A DNA stretch of 64,000 bases from Burkholderiales bacterium RIFCSPLOWO2_12_FULL_61_40 (GCA_001770935.1 MESI01000033.1:1-64000); one strand, 5' to 3'. Shown: positions 7,658-17,608, counted from the first letter of the stretch. Numbers and translations are program-made. Notes: generated from the sequence alone by a model not told the origin.

Positions 7658-9253
7658 TCACCGGTAACGGCCGGGGGCCATCAGGTCATAGGGGTCAAGG
7701 TCCTTGCGTAAGCGGCTTTGGAATACTTTGGAATCCGTTTGCCATGCTGCCAGAGTCCCCATGGCATCCACTCCAATGCGGTACGGAAACCACCCATTGG
7801 TCCGGCCTGTGGCCAGTAGTTCGTGGTAGCAGGCCTGAGCAGCGGTCTCAGCACTTTTGGCACTTAGATCGAACAGCAAAGGTGTGGTGCTGTCAAACAA
7901 ACGGTCGTTGATTGAGGTCAGCGTAATCAGAGGCTCTATGCCATGCTTTTGCGTTACCCGTATTACCATGTCAAGATAGGCGCGCACATCGGTGGGGCGC
8001 ATGGGGACCAGCGGAGCGTACCAAATGAGACCACAGCCATCGCGCGATGGATCCTTGAATCCTCCCTTTTGGGCGATCGGATTGCGCCAGTAGGCCAGCG
8101 GCAATGCGGTTTCGTTGGGGCGACCCGCAACTAACTCAAAGGAGCGCGCCAGTGTTTCCGCCAAGGCTGTCAAATGCCTGCCTGGAGCTCCAGGAATCCA
8201 ATGTGCGATTCGAACCAGCGATTTCGTGCGACCAGGTGTTAAAAACAACATTCGACTGCATGAGCTTGATAGCGCCATTTTCATTTCTTTTTGTGCTGCA
8301 GCCACTATGCGATGGGTTCCGTATAAAGTGGCAAGTCCGGTCCACGGCATGACATGGTATTGCCGCCCTAACTGTTGAATTACTGCGCGTGGAATCAAGC
8401 CATCAGCCCCAATATTGTCGGCTGGAAATGGCGCTGACATGCTTAAAACACGATGTTGATTCATCAGATTAATGGCCCCTATTGTGCCGGGTAGTTTGAT
8501 GAGAAGAGTGCGAATGGCCTGGACAGCAGGGGCCAGCAATGCATCCTCTTTCAGACCAAAAAAACAGGCCTTGACACATTCGGGGCGCCGGAATAATACG
8601 ATGGACATGCGGGTGACTATGCCGAATCCACCTTGTGTGAACAGCCCTGCTGAATACGGGCCAATGCCCCATTTGAATAGGCGAGCCAAGTTGTCACCGC
8701 CAGCTTCTCTTAACGCGGTGCGGTATAGGCTGCCGTCGGGCAAAACCGCCTCCAAATCCGTCACTGCACCAAAGTGGTCCGCATGGGGCGTAATGCCATA
8801 GCCGCGCTCTAGTGCATTTCCAATAAGGCTGCAGTTCGGGCCGGCACCAGTTACGGGCACCAAGTAGGGATGCTTTCCGGCGTCCAGAAAGTTGGCCAGC
8901 ATGCCTTGCGTTACGCCGGGCTCCAGAGTGACAACGCCCATTTCCGCGTCAAAATCGATAATTTCTACGAGGGCTGATAAATCGATGATGGTGCAGTTGT
9001 CGCGCACAGGAAGGGCAGTTCCATATCCCCAATTGTGCCCTGTGCTGATCGGGTAAACCGGCACCCGATGCTGGCTGGCAATACGCATGACCTCTTGCAA
9101 CTGTGCACGGTTTTCAATCAGAAGACCGGCCGCAATATGCCGATGTGAAGCACTTGTATCGCTGCCGTAGGCAACGGCAGCAGCTTCTCCGAGAAGCACT
9201 CTTGATCTCCCCAAAAGCATCTGCCATTGATGGATGGCGGCGGAGAGATCCAT
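7658..9253 (-). CDS. FAD-binding oxidase of the VAO/p-cresol methylhydroxylase family
   Basis: This 531-residue flavoprotein has an FAD-binding PCMH-type domain in the N-terminal 220 residues. The pattern VPVYPISTGHNWGYGTALP, then GVVTLEPGVTQG and GYGITPHADHFGAVTDLEAVLPDG, closely follows 4-cresol dehydrogenase and vanillyl-alcohol oxidase. The C-terminal half matches the cap domain that shapes the substrate pocket. Members oxidise para-alkylphenols or related aromatic compounds, some with a cytochrome c subunit, but no cytochrome gene is adjacent. The gene is convergent with the PEP-CTERM gene and divergent from the epimerase. It has no obvious link to polysaccharide synthesis, although it sits between two exosortase-related units. 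The substrate is unknown. Confidence 0.86.
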   Translation of the reverse strand: MDLSAAIHQWQMLLGRSRVLLGEAAAVAYGSDTSASHRHIAAGLLIENRAQLQEVMRIASQHRVPVYPISTGHNWGYGTALPVRDNCTIIDLSALVEIIDFDAEMGVVTLEPGVTQGMLANFLDAGKHPYLVPVTGAGPNCSLIGNALERGYGITPHADHFGAVTDLEAVLPDGSLYRTALREAGGDNLARLFKWGIGPYSAGLFTQGGFGIVTRMSIVLFRRPECVKACFFGLKEDALLAPAVQAIRTLLIKLPGTIGAINLMNQHRVLSMSAPFPADNIGADGLIPRAVIQQLGRQYHVMPWTGLATLYGTHRIVAAAQKEMKMALSSSCSRMLFLTPGRTKSLVRIAHWIPGAPGRHLTALAETLARSFELVAGRPNETALPLAYWRNPIAQKGGFKDPSRDGCGLIWYAPLVPMRPTDVRAYLDMVIRVTQKHGIEPLITLTSINDRLFDSTTPLLFDLSAKSAETAAQACYHELLATGRTNGWFPYRIGVDAMGTLAAWQTDSKVFQSRLRKDLDPYDLMAPGRYR

Positions 9254-9372
9254 TGCGCACTCCTTCGCTTAGCTGGCCCCTTTTGAAGAATATGGAAAAC
9301 GTCGAAACTGCTTTTGTGCTTTATCAAGTTTTTGGACCCAAGGTCCGCACACATTAGTGCTTTCTGCATCAG

Positions 9373-10398
9373 ATGGTTATGTCTATGAAAATACTATTGA
9401 CCGGAGCTGCCGGCTTCATTGGAATGAGCACAGCTCAACGTTTGTTGGAACGCGGAGATGAGGTAGTTGGGCTGGACAATCTGAATGACTACTACGACGT
9501 TACTCTTAAAGAAAGTCGTTTGCAGCGACTTATGTCGTATGCGGGTTTCCGTTTCGTAAAAATGGACGTTGTGGATCGAGTTGGTATAGCTGGTCTATTT
9601 TCGGCAGAAAAATTCGATCGCGTTGTGCATCTTGCCGCCCAAGCAGGCGTGCGCTATTCCCTGAAAAACCCCCATGCCTATATTGACAGCAACATCGTGG
9701 GATTTGTCAATATTCTTGAAGGTTGCCGATACGCAAAAGTCCAGCATCTCGTATACGCGTCAAGTTCCAGTGTTTATGGTGGAAATACCAAGATGCCTTT
9801 TTCCGAGCACGACGGCGTAGACCATCCCGTAAGCATGTATGCAGCAACCAAAAAGGCCAATGAGTTGATGGCGCACACCTACAGCCACTTGTATGGGTTA
9901 CCCACAACTGGGTTACGATTTTTCACGGTGTATGGTCCCTGGGGACGGCCTGATATGGCATTGTTTCTGTTTACAAAAGCCATTCTGGAAGGACGTCCAA
10001 TAGATGTATTCAATAACGGACAAATGCAACGGGACTTCACCTTTGTGGATGATATTGTCGAAGGCGTACTTAGGGTATTGGACTGCACCGCAGCGAGTAA
10101 TCCTGCCTTCAACTCAGACCATGCTGACCCTGCAACAAGCAATGTCCCCTACAGAGTGTTCAACATCGGAAATAACAATCCTGTTGCCTTGCTTGACTTT
10201 ATCGCATGCATAGAAAATTCCTTAGGAAAAAAGGCGGATATCAATTTTTTTCCATTGCAAGATGGGGATGTGCCTATCACTTACGCCAATACAGATGCAT
10301 TAAATCAGTGGGTTGACTTTGTTCCGTGTACCCCCATTGACCATGGCATCCACCGCTTTGTAGCGTGGTACTGCGACTACTACAAAATTGGAGCTTAA
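9373..10398 (+). CDS. NAD-dependent epimerase, probable UDP-glucuronate 4-epimerase
   Basis: This extended short-chain dehydrogenase has 341 residues, with the NAD-binding GAAGFIG near the N-terminus and the catalytic S-M-Y-A-A-T-K-K (YxxxK). The segments [20 protein letters not shown] and [20 protein letters not shown] are characteristic of UDP-glucuronate 4-epimerases, which make UDP-galacturonate for capsule or exopolysaccharide. Three in-frame ATGs (9373, 9379, 9385) could start it. The shortest gives [10 protein letters not shown], and no Shine-Dalgarno decides between them. It is the first plus-strand gene before the exosortase A locus, 223 bp upstream of the export lipoprotein. The substrate could instead be another UDP-uronate. 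Confidence 0.88.
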   Translation: MVMSMKILLTGAAGFIGMSTAQRLLERGDEVVGLDNLNDYYDVTLKESRLQRLMSYAGFRFVKMDVVDRVGIAGLFSAEKFDRVVHLAAQAGVRYSLKNPHAYIDSNIVGFVNILEGCRYAKVQHLVYASSSSVYGGNTKMPFSEHDGVDHPVSMYAATKKANELMAHTYSHLYGLPTTGLRFFTVYGPWGRPDMALFLFTKAILEGRPIDVFNNGQMQRDFTFVDDIVEGVLRVLDCTAASNPAFNSDHADPATSNVPYRVFNIGNNNPVALLDFIACIENSLGKKADINFFPLQDGDVPITYANTDALNQWVDFVPCTPIDHGIHRFVAWYCDYYKIGA

Positions 10399-10621
10399 AA
10401 AATCGACAGCTTAACGCGCGAGTTGCTTTGTCATCGCTTGTACCGTTGACGCATGTTTTCGTGAGGCTTGCATAAGGTTGAATTCGTGCGAAATGTCAAG
10501 ATGAAAAATGCCGTCAGGAAGAGACTTCAGACTGTGATTTGTGCTTGGTTGTCGAAGAAATGTACGACGAAATTTTGACATATTTACAGGCGAATTCAGT
10601 TAACTTGCATGGGAGACCATT

Positions 10622-11257
10622 TTGAAAAATTTCAATGGCATGATGAAGATGGCTTTGCGTTTGGCAACAGTTGTTTTTGCTGTGGGCTTCCTTGTCGCAT
10701 GCGCCGGTTATTCCAATTCCTACCCTTTGGCCCCCGTGGTAGCTACAACGCCGGGGCATGACTACATAGTCGGTGCAGGGGATACGCTTAATATCATTGT
10801 GTGGCGAAATCCTGAACTTTCTATGATTGTCCCGGTACGCCCCGACGGAAAAGTTTCAACGCCACTGGTCGATGAGCTAGAAGCACAAGGAAAGACTTCA
10901 GTGGAAATCGCCCGCGACGTTGAAAAAGCCCTGAGTAAATTGGTTCGCGACCCCGTTGTAACGATTATCGTGACCAGCTTCGTCGGTCCTTACGCCGAAC
11001 AAATTCGCGTTATTGGCGAGGCAGCCAAACCACAGTCTCTTCCCTACAAACAAAAGATGACGGTATTGGACGTCATGATAGCGGTTGGTGGGTTGACCGA
11101 TTTTGCGGATGGTAACAGTGCATCCATCACCCGCGTATCTGAAGGGGATAGCCGCTATTCGGTGCGTTTGAAAGATCTTATAAAACGAGGCGATATATCT
11201 GCGAATGTAGAGATGAAGCCCGGCGACATTCTCATTATTCCACAGGGTTGGTTCTGA
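10622..11257 (+). CDS. Exosortase A system polysaccharide export lipoprotein (Wza/EpsE type)
   Basis: This 211-residue outer-membrane lipoprotein carries the polymer across the outer membrane. It has a lipoprotein signal peptide with lipobox L-V-A-C (Cys27), a Poly_export domain (DYIVGAGDTLNIIVWRNPELS, about 42-120) and an SLBB domain (about 125-205) ending in PGDILIIPQGWF, the conserved end of PEP-CTERM-linked export proteins. The start is a TTG at 10622, supported by GGGAG six bases upstream; ATG 10640 is an alternative. It is shorter than E. coli Wza, as usual for this subfamily. It is the first gene of the core export block. Confidence 0.92.
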   Translation: MKNFNGMMKMALRLATVVFAVGFLVACAGYSNSYPLAPVVATTPGHDYIVGAGDTLNIIVWRNPELSMIVPVRPDGKVSTPLVDELEAQGKTSVEIARDVEKALSKLVRDPVVTIIVTSFVGPYAEQIRVIGEAAKPQSLPYKQKMTVLDVMIAVGGLTDFADGNSASITRVSEGDSRYSVRLKDLIKRGDISANVEMKPGDILIIPQGWF

Positions 11258-11335
11258 CCCCTTTTCATTTGGTATCCATTTCTTTTGCCTGTGTTGGCGT
11301 GATAGTGCTCGAAAACAAACCCAGAGACTGTAGCA

Positions 11336-12910
11336 ATGGACGAATTGATTGGACAAATATCCACAGCTGCGAGAGGCATGTGGAAGCATCGCTGGCTAGG
11401 CATGTTGATTGCTTGGTTGGTTATGGTGCTCGGGGTCGCTGTCGTGCTTTTAGTGCCTGACAAATACGAAGCATCAGCCCGGATTTTTGTAGATACCCAG
11501 TCCATCTTAAAACCCCTGATGTCTGGCTTGGCAGTGCAGCCCAACGTGAATCAGCAGGTGGTAATGCTGAGTCGAACGCTCATCAGTCGCCCCAATGTCG
11601 AGAAGTTGATTCGTATGGCTGACCTGGACTTGAAGAGCCAATCCAGGGCTGCGCAGGAAGCGCTGGTTGACGAGCTAATGAAAACCTTGGAAATCAAGAA
11701 TGTGGGGCGCGATAACCTGTATGTTTTGTCATTCCGGGATACGAGTCCGGAAAAGGCGAAGAAGGTGGTTCAGTCTTTGGTATCCATTTTTGTTGAATCC
11801 AGTCTAGGAGACACTCGAAATGATTCCAATATGGCCAGAAAATTTATTGATGAGCAGATTAAAACCTATGTCGGAAAGCTTGAGGAAGCAGAAGCACGCT
11901 TGAAAGAATTTAAAGTCAGAAATATTGAAATTCAAAATGCCGAAGGCATAGACATGGCTGGACAGCTTAGTGTCATTAGCAGTCAGCTGAACCAAGCGCG
12001 ACTCGATTTGCGTGAGGCGGAAAATGCGCGTGACGCAGCCAAACGTCAGCTGGATGCAGAAAAATCACAAAGCACGGACGCCACCTCACGCAGTCTCTTG
12101 CAGGAATCTGCGGTGATGATATCAACTCCTGAAATTGATGGACGTATTGAGGTGCAAAAACGCAACCTCGATATGCTATTGCAGCGCTTCACCGAAGAGC
12201 ATCCCGACGTAGCAAGTACAAAGCGCTTAATTGAAGAGTTGGAGGTTCTTAAGCGCAAAGAACTTCAGGCGTTGCGAAAAACGGCGATGGCCAATCCACC
12301 GACGGTATTCAATAACAGTCTGGCTTACCAGGAGCTGAATCGCATGCTGGCTACATCAGAGGTTCAAGTGGCCTCGTTGCGAGCGAGGGTGGGTGAATAT
12401 GCGGCGCGTTTCAATCGAGCCCGAGAGCTGATGAAAACGGCTCCGCAAATTGAAGCTGAATTCGCACAGATGAATCGTGATTACGACATCAATAAAAAAA
12501 ATTACAACGACCTTGTAGCCCGGCGTGAATCTGCTGCACTGTCTGGTGATCTGGAGAGTGCCGCTGGCGTCGCCGATTTTCGGTTGATTGATCCACCTCG
12601 GGCCTCACCCAAGCCAGTTGCCCCTAATCGTCTTTTGCTGATGCCTTTAGCGCTGCTGGTGGCGCTTGGAGCTGGGTTTTTTGCCGCACTTCTTGCCAGC
12701 CGTATGCATGCTGTTTTTTTTGATGCGCGCTCCCTTCGCGATGTGGTTGGTTTGCCACTACTGGGCGTGGTTACCTTGGTTATGGATTCCGGGGCAGCGA
12801 TGCAAGAGAAGTCAAATTTGAAAAAATTTCTGGGCGCGTCAGGTGCGTTGCTTGGTTTTTTTGTTGCAGGAATGGTTGTTTTGTCACAAATGTCCGGTCG
12901 GGCGGGATGA
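11336..12910 (+). CDS. XrtA system polysaccharide chain-length determinant (Wzz family)
   Basis: This inner-membrane co-polymerase of 524 residues controls chain length and couples polymerisation to export. An N-terminal Wzz domain begins with a transmembrane helix at about 19-41. A long periplasmic coiled-coil region (about 160-400, Glu/Ala/Arg/Gln rich) follows, then a helix at about 440-462 and a last hydrophobic segment near 497-520. The size and the separate kinase gene fit the PEP-CTERM chain-length family. Its stop overlaps the kinase start by four bases (ATGA), so the pair is translationally coupled. Confidence 0.92.
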   Translation: MDELIGQISTAARGMWKHRWLGMLIAWLVMVLGVAVVLLVPDKYEASARIFVDTQSILKPLMSGLAVQPNVNQQVVMLSRTLISRPNVEKLIRMADLDLKSQSRAAQEALVDELMKTLEIKNVGRDNLYVLSFRDTSPEKAKKVVQSLVSIFVESSLGDTRNDSNMARKFIDEQIKTYVGKLEEAEARLKEFKVRNIEIQNAEGIDMAGQLSVISSQLNQARLDLREAENARDAAKRQLDAEKSQSTDATSRSLLQESAVMISTPEIDGRIEVQKRNLDMLLQRFTEEHPDVASTKRLIEELEVLKRKELQALRKTAMANPPTVFNNSLAYQELNRMLATSEVQVASLRARVGEYAARFNRARELMKTAPQIEAEFAQMNRDYDINKKNYNDLVARRESAALSGDLESAAGVADFRLIDPPRASPKPVAPNRLLLMPLALLVALGAGFFAALLASRMHAVFFDARSLRDVVGLPLLGVVTLVMDSGAAMQEKSNLKKFLGASGALLGFFVAGMVVLSQMSGRAG

Positions 12911-13818
12911 ATACTATGAGTAGTCTGATTGAGCAAGCAGCGCAACGCCTAGAACAACTTCGCACAGCGGGGGCAGATATTCCCGATGGCGTACCCATCG
13001 CACAAGCAAATAAAGAAGCGCTGAATGCGCCAAGTGGGGCTCAGAGCAATTCTTTGTCTCGACGGGTTGAAATTGATTTGGAGGCGCTTTCAAAGGCCGG
13101 TATTGTTAGTCCCAATGCGCCTCGGTCCGCAATTGCGGACCAATTTCGAGTGGTCAAACGACCACTGATTGGCAACGCCATGGGCAAGGGTGCCTCACCG
13201 ATCATTAACGGAAATCTGATCATGGTGACTAGTTCCCTGCCAGGGGAAGGTAAGACCTTCACAGCCATCAATTTGGCTATGAGTATGGCTACGGAGTTGG
13301 ATTACACGGTGATGCTGGTGGATGCGGATGTGGCACGCCCATCTGTGATGACGGTGTTAGGGTTGCCTGCAGGTGCAGGCTTGCTTGATCTTGTATTGGA
13401 TGAGTCCATGGATTTGTCCAGCATGTTGCTAAAAACAAATGTTGACAAGCTCACTTTGTTGCCAAGTGGAACGCCGCATCCACGTGCCACCGAACTTCTG
13501 GCCAGCGACGCGATGATTAATTTGTTGAATGATATGGCCAGGCGCTACACAGACCGCATCATCATTTTTGATTCGCCACCCCTACTTCTTGCCACCGAAG
13601 CGCGGGTGTTGGCCTCCCATATGGGGCAAATTGTGATGGTGGTTCAGGCCGAAAGGACCTTGCAAAGCGATGTTGTTCTGGCTCTCTCGACCATTGATGC
13701 TTGCCCCGTCAAATTAATGCTTTTGAATCAAGCAAGAACAGTATCAAAGGGAGGCTATGAATATGGTTATGGGCATGTATACGGATATGAATATGGATTT
13801 GAAGTCCAGCAGGCTTGA
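12907..13818 (+). CDS. XrtA-associated bacterial tyrosine autokinase (CpsD/Wzc-C type)
   Basis: This 303-residue cytoplasmic BY-kinase works with the chain-length determinant. A Walker A motif (SSLPGEGKT, 109-117) and a Walker A' motif (VMLVDADVARPS) are clear, as is the FDSPPLL Walker B. The C-terminus (about 281-299) is a tyrosine cluster with six Tyr separated by Gly, Glu or His, the autophosphorylation tail of this family. The N-terminal 100 residues contain a helical region. Start ATG 12907 overlaps the upstream stop. Confidence 0.93.
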   Translation: MNTMSSLIEQAAQRLEQLRTAGADIPDGVPIAQANKEALNAPSGAQSNSLSRRVEIDLEALSKAGIVSPNAPRSAIADQFRVVKRPLIGNAMGKGASPIINGNLIMVTSSLPGEGKTFTAINLAMSMATELDYTVMLVDADVARPSVMTVLGLPAGAGLLDLVLDESMDLSSMLLKTNVDKLTLLPSGTPHPRATELLASDAMINLLNDMARRYTDRIIIFDSPPLLLATEARVLASHMGQIVMVVQAERTLQSDVVLALSTIDACPVKLMLLNQARTVSKGGYEYGYGHVYGYEYGFEVQQA

Positions 13819-13844
13819 TCGCATTCATCGTCTTGTTGATCAGC

Positions 13845-15296
13845 ATGTGTAGTTATTTGCCAAAAAAGCCGATTCAAATGTGCATTGTCCGTCTTTCGGT
13901 TGCAGGAGTATTAGCTTGGGTATCTGCGAGTGCCTATGGGCAGGAAGCAGACTCCAGCGATGTGATGCGAGGGTGGTCGATTGTGCCTCGTGTAACCATT
14001 GCGGAAACGTTTACTGACAACGTCGCTTTGGTGAATTCAGGCAGGCAGGCAGAGCAAATTACGGAAATCAGTCCTGGAGTTCGGATTACCAGTGACGGAA
14101 GTCGAGTCAAGGCGTATCTGGACTATGCATTGAGCGGTGTTGCTTATGCACAAAATTCGTCACCGAATCGTTCACAAAACGCACTCAACACGTTTGGCAG
14201 CATTGAAGCGCTTGACCAATGGTTGTATCTCGATTTCAGTGGAGCGATATCGCAACAGTCTATTTCCGCCTTTGGGACGCAGTCCAGTGACGAGAAACTC
14301 ATCAATCCAAATAAAACAGAGGTCGCCAGCTACAGAGTGTCGCCCTATTTTCGAGGCCGTTTGGGCAGCATGGTTAACTACGAGGCGCGTTACAGCCGAA
14401 CCTTGACGCACAGCAATGCAAGCGAAGCGTCCGGTGTCGCGACATCAGATAGTGCCGTTTATTTACGTGGTGACACTGCATTTAGAAGTCTAAACTGGTC
14501 TAGCAACGTCAACCGTCAGGTGATTGACTACAGCGCCGGTCGTTCAACCGAGGCTGACAGCGTTGACGCTGGTTTGTCCTATTCTGTGACGCCACAGTTC
14601 ATTGTGTTTGCCAATGCGGGGCGTGAATCCAGCAATTACACGAGTTTCGACAAACAGTTCTATAACACCCACAGTTTTGGTGCAAGCTGGTTTCTCACCG
14701 AGAGGACCCGCTTTTCGGTATCGCAGGCACGCCGCTCATTTGGGGAAACGCACAGTTTGATGTTTGAACACCGAACTGCACTCACAGTGTGGAAAATCAC
14801 CGATACACAAGACATCTCTGCAGCGCCAAGTCAGACTGGTATTTTGGCCAATGACACCAATCCAGGCGCACCGGTGATCAGTGGATTTTTGTCGTCTGCA
14901 GTATCTCAGCAACATAGACAAGACTTGTCACTTACGTTATTGGGGATACGGGATACAGTCACTTTTGTTGCAGGGGGAAGCGAAAATCGCAGGCTGGACA
15001 CAATTTCTTCGGGTATCGATGATTTAAGTACATCCATGGTTCGCCAATTGGGATTTAGTGTTGACTATTTGCACCGTTTGACACCAGATTATTCACTGGA
15101 ATTATTTGGTTCCCAACAAAGAACATTCGATCTTCTGGGGCTCCAAGATGCTACTTTGTATCTTGTAAATATCAAACTAACAGGCACGGTCGGTCGATAT
15201 ACGACTGCATCAGTGGGCGCCCGGCGCTCAGTATTCAACAGCGTTACGTCTTACGACGAATCCGCCATTTTTTGCAATTTGACCATGCAGTTTTAA
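13845..15296 (+). CDS. PEP-CTERM system outer-membrane beta-barrel protein (TIGR03016-like)
   Basis: This protein of about 483 residues resembles the outer-membrane family found only next to exosortase A loci. A signal peptide (MCIVRLSVAGVLAWVSASAYG) begins at an internal ATG 13878. Candidate starts are TTG 13815, ATG 13845 and ATG 13878, with no strong ribosome-binding site to choose between them. The mature part is made of alternating polar/aromatic strands, begins with IVPRVTIAETFTDNVALV and ends with aromatic FCNLTMQF, the C-terminal Phe signature of outer-membrane barrels. It probably forms the outer-membrane part of the polysaccharide export path. It overlaps or directly follows the kinase gene. 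Confidence 0.88.
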   Translation: MCSYLPKKPIQMCIVRLSVAGVLAWVSASAYGQEADSSDVMRGWSIVPRVTIAETFTDNVALVNSGRQAEQITEISPGVRITSDGSRVKAYLDYALSGVAYAQNSSPNRSQNALNTFGSIEALDQWLYLDFSGAISQQSISAFGTQSSDEKLINPNKTEVASYRVSPYFRGRLGSMVNYEARYSRTLTHSNASEASGVATSDSAVYLRGDTAFRSLNWSSNVNRQVIDYSAGRSTEADSVDAGLSYSVTPQFIVFANAGRESSNYTSFDKQFYNTHSFGASWFLTERTRFSVSQARRSFGETHSLMFEHRTALTVWKITDTQDISAAPSQTGILANDTNPGAPVISGFLSSAVSQQHRQDLSLTLLGIRDTVTFVAGGSENRRLDTISSGIDDLSTSMVRQLGFSVDYLHRLTPDYSLELFGSQQRTFDLLGLQDATLYLVNIKLTGTVGRYTTASVGARRSVFNSVTSYDESAIFCNLTMQF

Positions 15297-15299
15297 TCT

Positions 15300-16403
15300 A
15301 TGTATGAAGCTTATTACGGATTGAGCAGCAAGCCATTTCAGCTCAATCCAGATCCCAGTTTCTATTTCGGAAGCAAGCAGCACCGTCGGGCGAAGGCCTA
15401 CCTGGAATACGGCGTTCAGCGAAATGAAGGATTCATTGTTATTACAGGGGAGGTCGGTGCAGGCAAGACCACCATAGTGCGCGGATTATTGGCTAGTCTT
15501 GATCCCAATAAGGTGGTATCTGCCCATTTGGTCACCACGCAATTGGATGCCGAAGATACCTTGAGATTGGTTGGGGCAGCCTTCGGAGTGCGGGTTAAGG
15601 ATGTCTCGAAATCTGATGTCCTTATGTCTTTGGAGGCATATCTTTTAAGCCAGACAAGTCAGGGCAAACGCTGCCTTCTGATTGTCGACGAAGCCCAGAA
15701 TCTCACACCTAGGGCCGTAGAGGAGCTGCGCATGCTATCCAACTTTCAGCACGGACAGCAAGCTTTGTTGCAGACATTTCTGGTCGGGCAGCCAGAATTT
15801 CGCGCTATCTTGCAAAGCCCTACTATGCAGCAGCTTAGGCAAAGGGTGACTGCAACTTGTCATATTGGGCCCTTGGACGCGCAAGAAACGCAGGGCTATA
15901 TAGAGCACCGATTGCATTGTGCTGGTGCGTCAGGACGCTCCGCCTTCGATTCCACGGCATTTGAGCCTATTTTCCTTGCATCAGGGGGCATTCCCCGTCG
16001 TGTGAACCTGATTTGTGATCGACTTCTGCTGATGGGTTTTTTGGGTAACAAAGAAGCCATTGGTCTTGCTGACGTCAATGAGGTAGTTGGTGAAATCCGC
16101 GCGGAGTCAGCAGAATCCGTCGCGCCATCAGCGGATGACAAATCTGAGTGGCAGAGTTCAGGCTTGCAAGAGGGGGGCGGTGCGCAAGCCGCTTATCTCA
16201 ATCACTCCAAGCTTCAAGTTGCACCTGACTTGGCGAACGCGATAACCCGGCATATTGACGGATTGGGCGCAGAACAATACGACGGACGCCTGAGGCGTTT
16301 GGAAGGCAGCGTTTTGCGCCTGGAAAGAATCAGCCTCGAAATTTTGGTCATGCTGCAAAAAATTATTTCAGCTGCGAGTAGACCTGGTCAGGAGAAACTC
16401 TAA
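15300..16403 (+). CDS. XrtA-associated ATPase (ExeA-like AAA)
   Basis: This 367-residue AAA ATPase resembles GspA/ExeA and the family tied to exosortase A. It begins MYEAYYGLSSKPFQLNPDPS, the fixed start of the family. It has Walker A GEVGAGKTT (about 51-59), Walker B LLIVDEAQN (about 128-136) and a sensor region (PRRVNLICDRLLLMGF). After residue 270 the sequence is low-complexity, then a helical tail (RRLEGSVLRLERISLEILVML) may oligomerise or dock to the membrane. The function in export is unproven. It is four bases downstream of the barrel gene, and its TAA overlaps the wecB start (TAATG). Confidence 0.92.
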   Translation: MYEAYYGLSSKPFQLNPDPSFYFGSKQHRRAKAYLEYGVQRNEGFIVITGEVGAGKTTIVRGLLASLDPNKVVSAHLVTTQLDAEDTLRLVGAAFGVRVKDVSKSDVLMSLEAYLLSQTSQGKRCLLIVDEAQNLTPRAVEELRMLSNFQHGQQALLQTFLVGQPEFRAILQSPTMQQLRQRVTATCHIGPLDAQETQGYIEHRLHCAGASGRSAFDSTAFEPIFLASGGIPRRVNLICDRLLLMGFLGNKEAIGLADVNEVVGEIRAESAESVAPSADDKSEWQSSGLQEGGGAQAAYLNHSKLQVAPDLANAITRHIDGLGAEQYDGRLRRLEGSVLRLERISLEILVMLQKIISAASRPGQEKL

Positions 16404-17599
16404 TGAAAATGCGGGTGTGTGGAGGTGTGCCTTGTGTTGAGACAAGCCCCATCATGTGCGTGGTGGGGGCTCGGCCAAATTTCATGAAAATGGCCCCTGT
16501 TCTCAGGGCCATGTCGGCGCATGTTCCTCCATTGCCAGCGGTACTGGTGCATACAGGGCAACATTACGACAAAGATATGTGTGATGGCTTGTTCGAGGCG
16601 CTTCACCTTCCTCAGCCGGATATCAATCTTGAGGTTGGATCTAGTACGCATGCTGTTCAAACAGCAAATATTATGTGCAAGTTCGAACCGGTTCTTGATG
16701 CACACAAGCCCTCATGCGTTGTAGTTGTGGGGGACGTGAATTCGACATTGGCTTGTACTTTGGTTGCTGTCAAAAAAAATGTCCCATCGGTGCATATTGA
16801 AGCTGGCCTGCGCAGCTATGACCGGTCCATGCCAGAAGAGGTAAACCGTGTGTTGACGGATCAAATTTCTGATCGGCTTTATATTACGGAGCGCATGGCG
16901 CAAGAGAACCTGCGCCAAGAAGGCATACCTTTGGACCGGGTATGTTTTGTCGGCAATGTCATGATTGATTCCGTAATGCATGGCATAGCCGATGCCCGAG
17001 GTGCAGAGGACACACTACATACATTCAATATTGACCCGGCGTTGGTAAACGGCCCATTCGGTTACGGTGTTGTTACATTGCATCGTCCATCCAACGTGGA
17101 TCATCCAGAGACTTTGCGTGCACTGCTGGATGTACTGCTTGAGGTGTCCGCCAGCATTCCTCTGGTGTTTGCGGTACATCCCCGTACACGCGGAGTTATT
17201 GAACGCTCTGGTTTGATGCCTCTGATAGATCCTATGCGTATCGTGATGTTGCCCGCCCAGGGATATCTTGAAATGCTGGGGTTTTTGGCTGGCGCATCAC
17301 TGGTTCTGACCGATTCTGGTGGTCTACAGGAAGAAACCACCGCACTTGGAGTGCCTTGTCTGACGCTGCGCGACAGCACCGAACGCCCCATCACCGTTGA
17401 GCAGGGCACCAACACTTTAGTGGGGCGCAATCGGGACGCCATTTGTGGCGCAGTCAATGAAATCTTGACGGGCAATGGCAAGCGCGGCCGGATTCCTGAA
17501 TTGTGGGATGGACATGCTGCCGAACGAATTGTGGCGGATCTGTACCAATGGTTGCATACGAAGGTGGCTGCGATGGCTCCAAAAACAGCCAGTCATTAG
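16403..17599 (+). CDS. wecB: Non-hydrolysing UDP-N-acetylglucosamine 2-epimerase
   Basis: This 398-residue enzyme interconverts UDP-GlcNAc and UDP-ManNAc. Family motifs are VVGARPNFMKMAP near the N-terminus, HTGQHYD, VHIEAGLRS, PEEVNRVLTDQ, VTLHRPSNVD and LTDSGGLQEE (substrate and phosphate binding). The start ATG 16403 overlaps the previous stop. A ten-residue extension precedes the usual start region, so initiation at ATG 16409 or 16454 is possible. It supplies ManNAc, or ManNAc-derived uronate together with a dehydrogenase, to the polysaccharide. Confidence 0.95.
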   Translation: MKMRVCGGVPCVETSPIMCVVGARPNFMKMAPVLRAMSAHVPPLPAVLVHTGQHYDKDMCDGLFEALHLPQPDINLEVGSSTHAVQTANIMCKFEPVLDAHKPSCVVVVGDVNSTLACTLVAVKKNVPSVHIEAGLRSYDRSMPEEVNRVLTDQISDRLYITERMAQENLRQEGIPLDRVCFVGNVMIDSVMHGIADARGAEDTLHTFNIDPALVNGPFGYGVVTLHRPSNVDHPETLRALLDVLLEVSASIPLVFAVHPRTRGVIERSGLMPLIDPMRIVMLPAQGYLEMLGFLAGASLVLTDSGGLQEETTALGVPCLTLRDSTERPITVEQGTNTLVGRNRDAICGAVNEILTGNGKRGRIPELWDGHAAERIVADLYQWLHTKVAAMAPKTASH

Positions 17600-17608
17600 A
17601 AAACCTAC

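Noticed and set aside
10446-10474. TTGACG with a weak -10-like sequence before the export lipoprotein gene
   Set aside because: The -10 box is poor (TGCATA) and a second TTGACA at 10575 also lacks a good -10, so no promoter call is justified.
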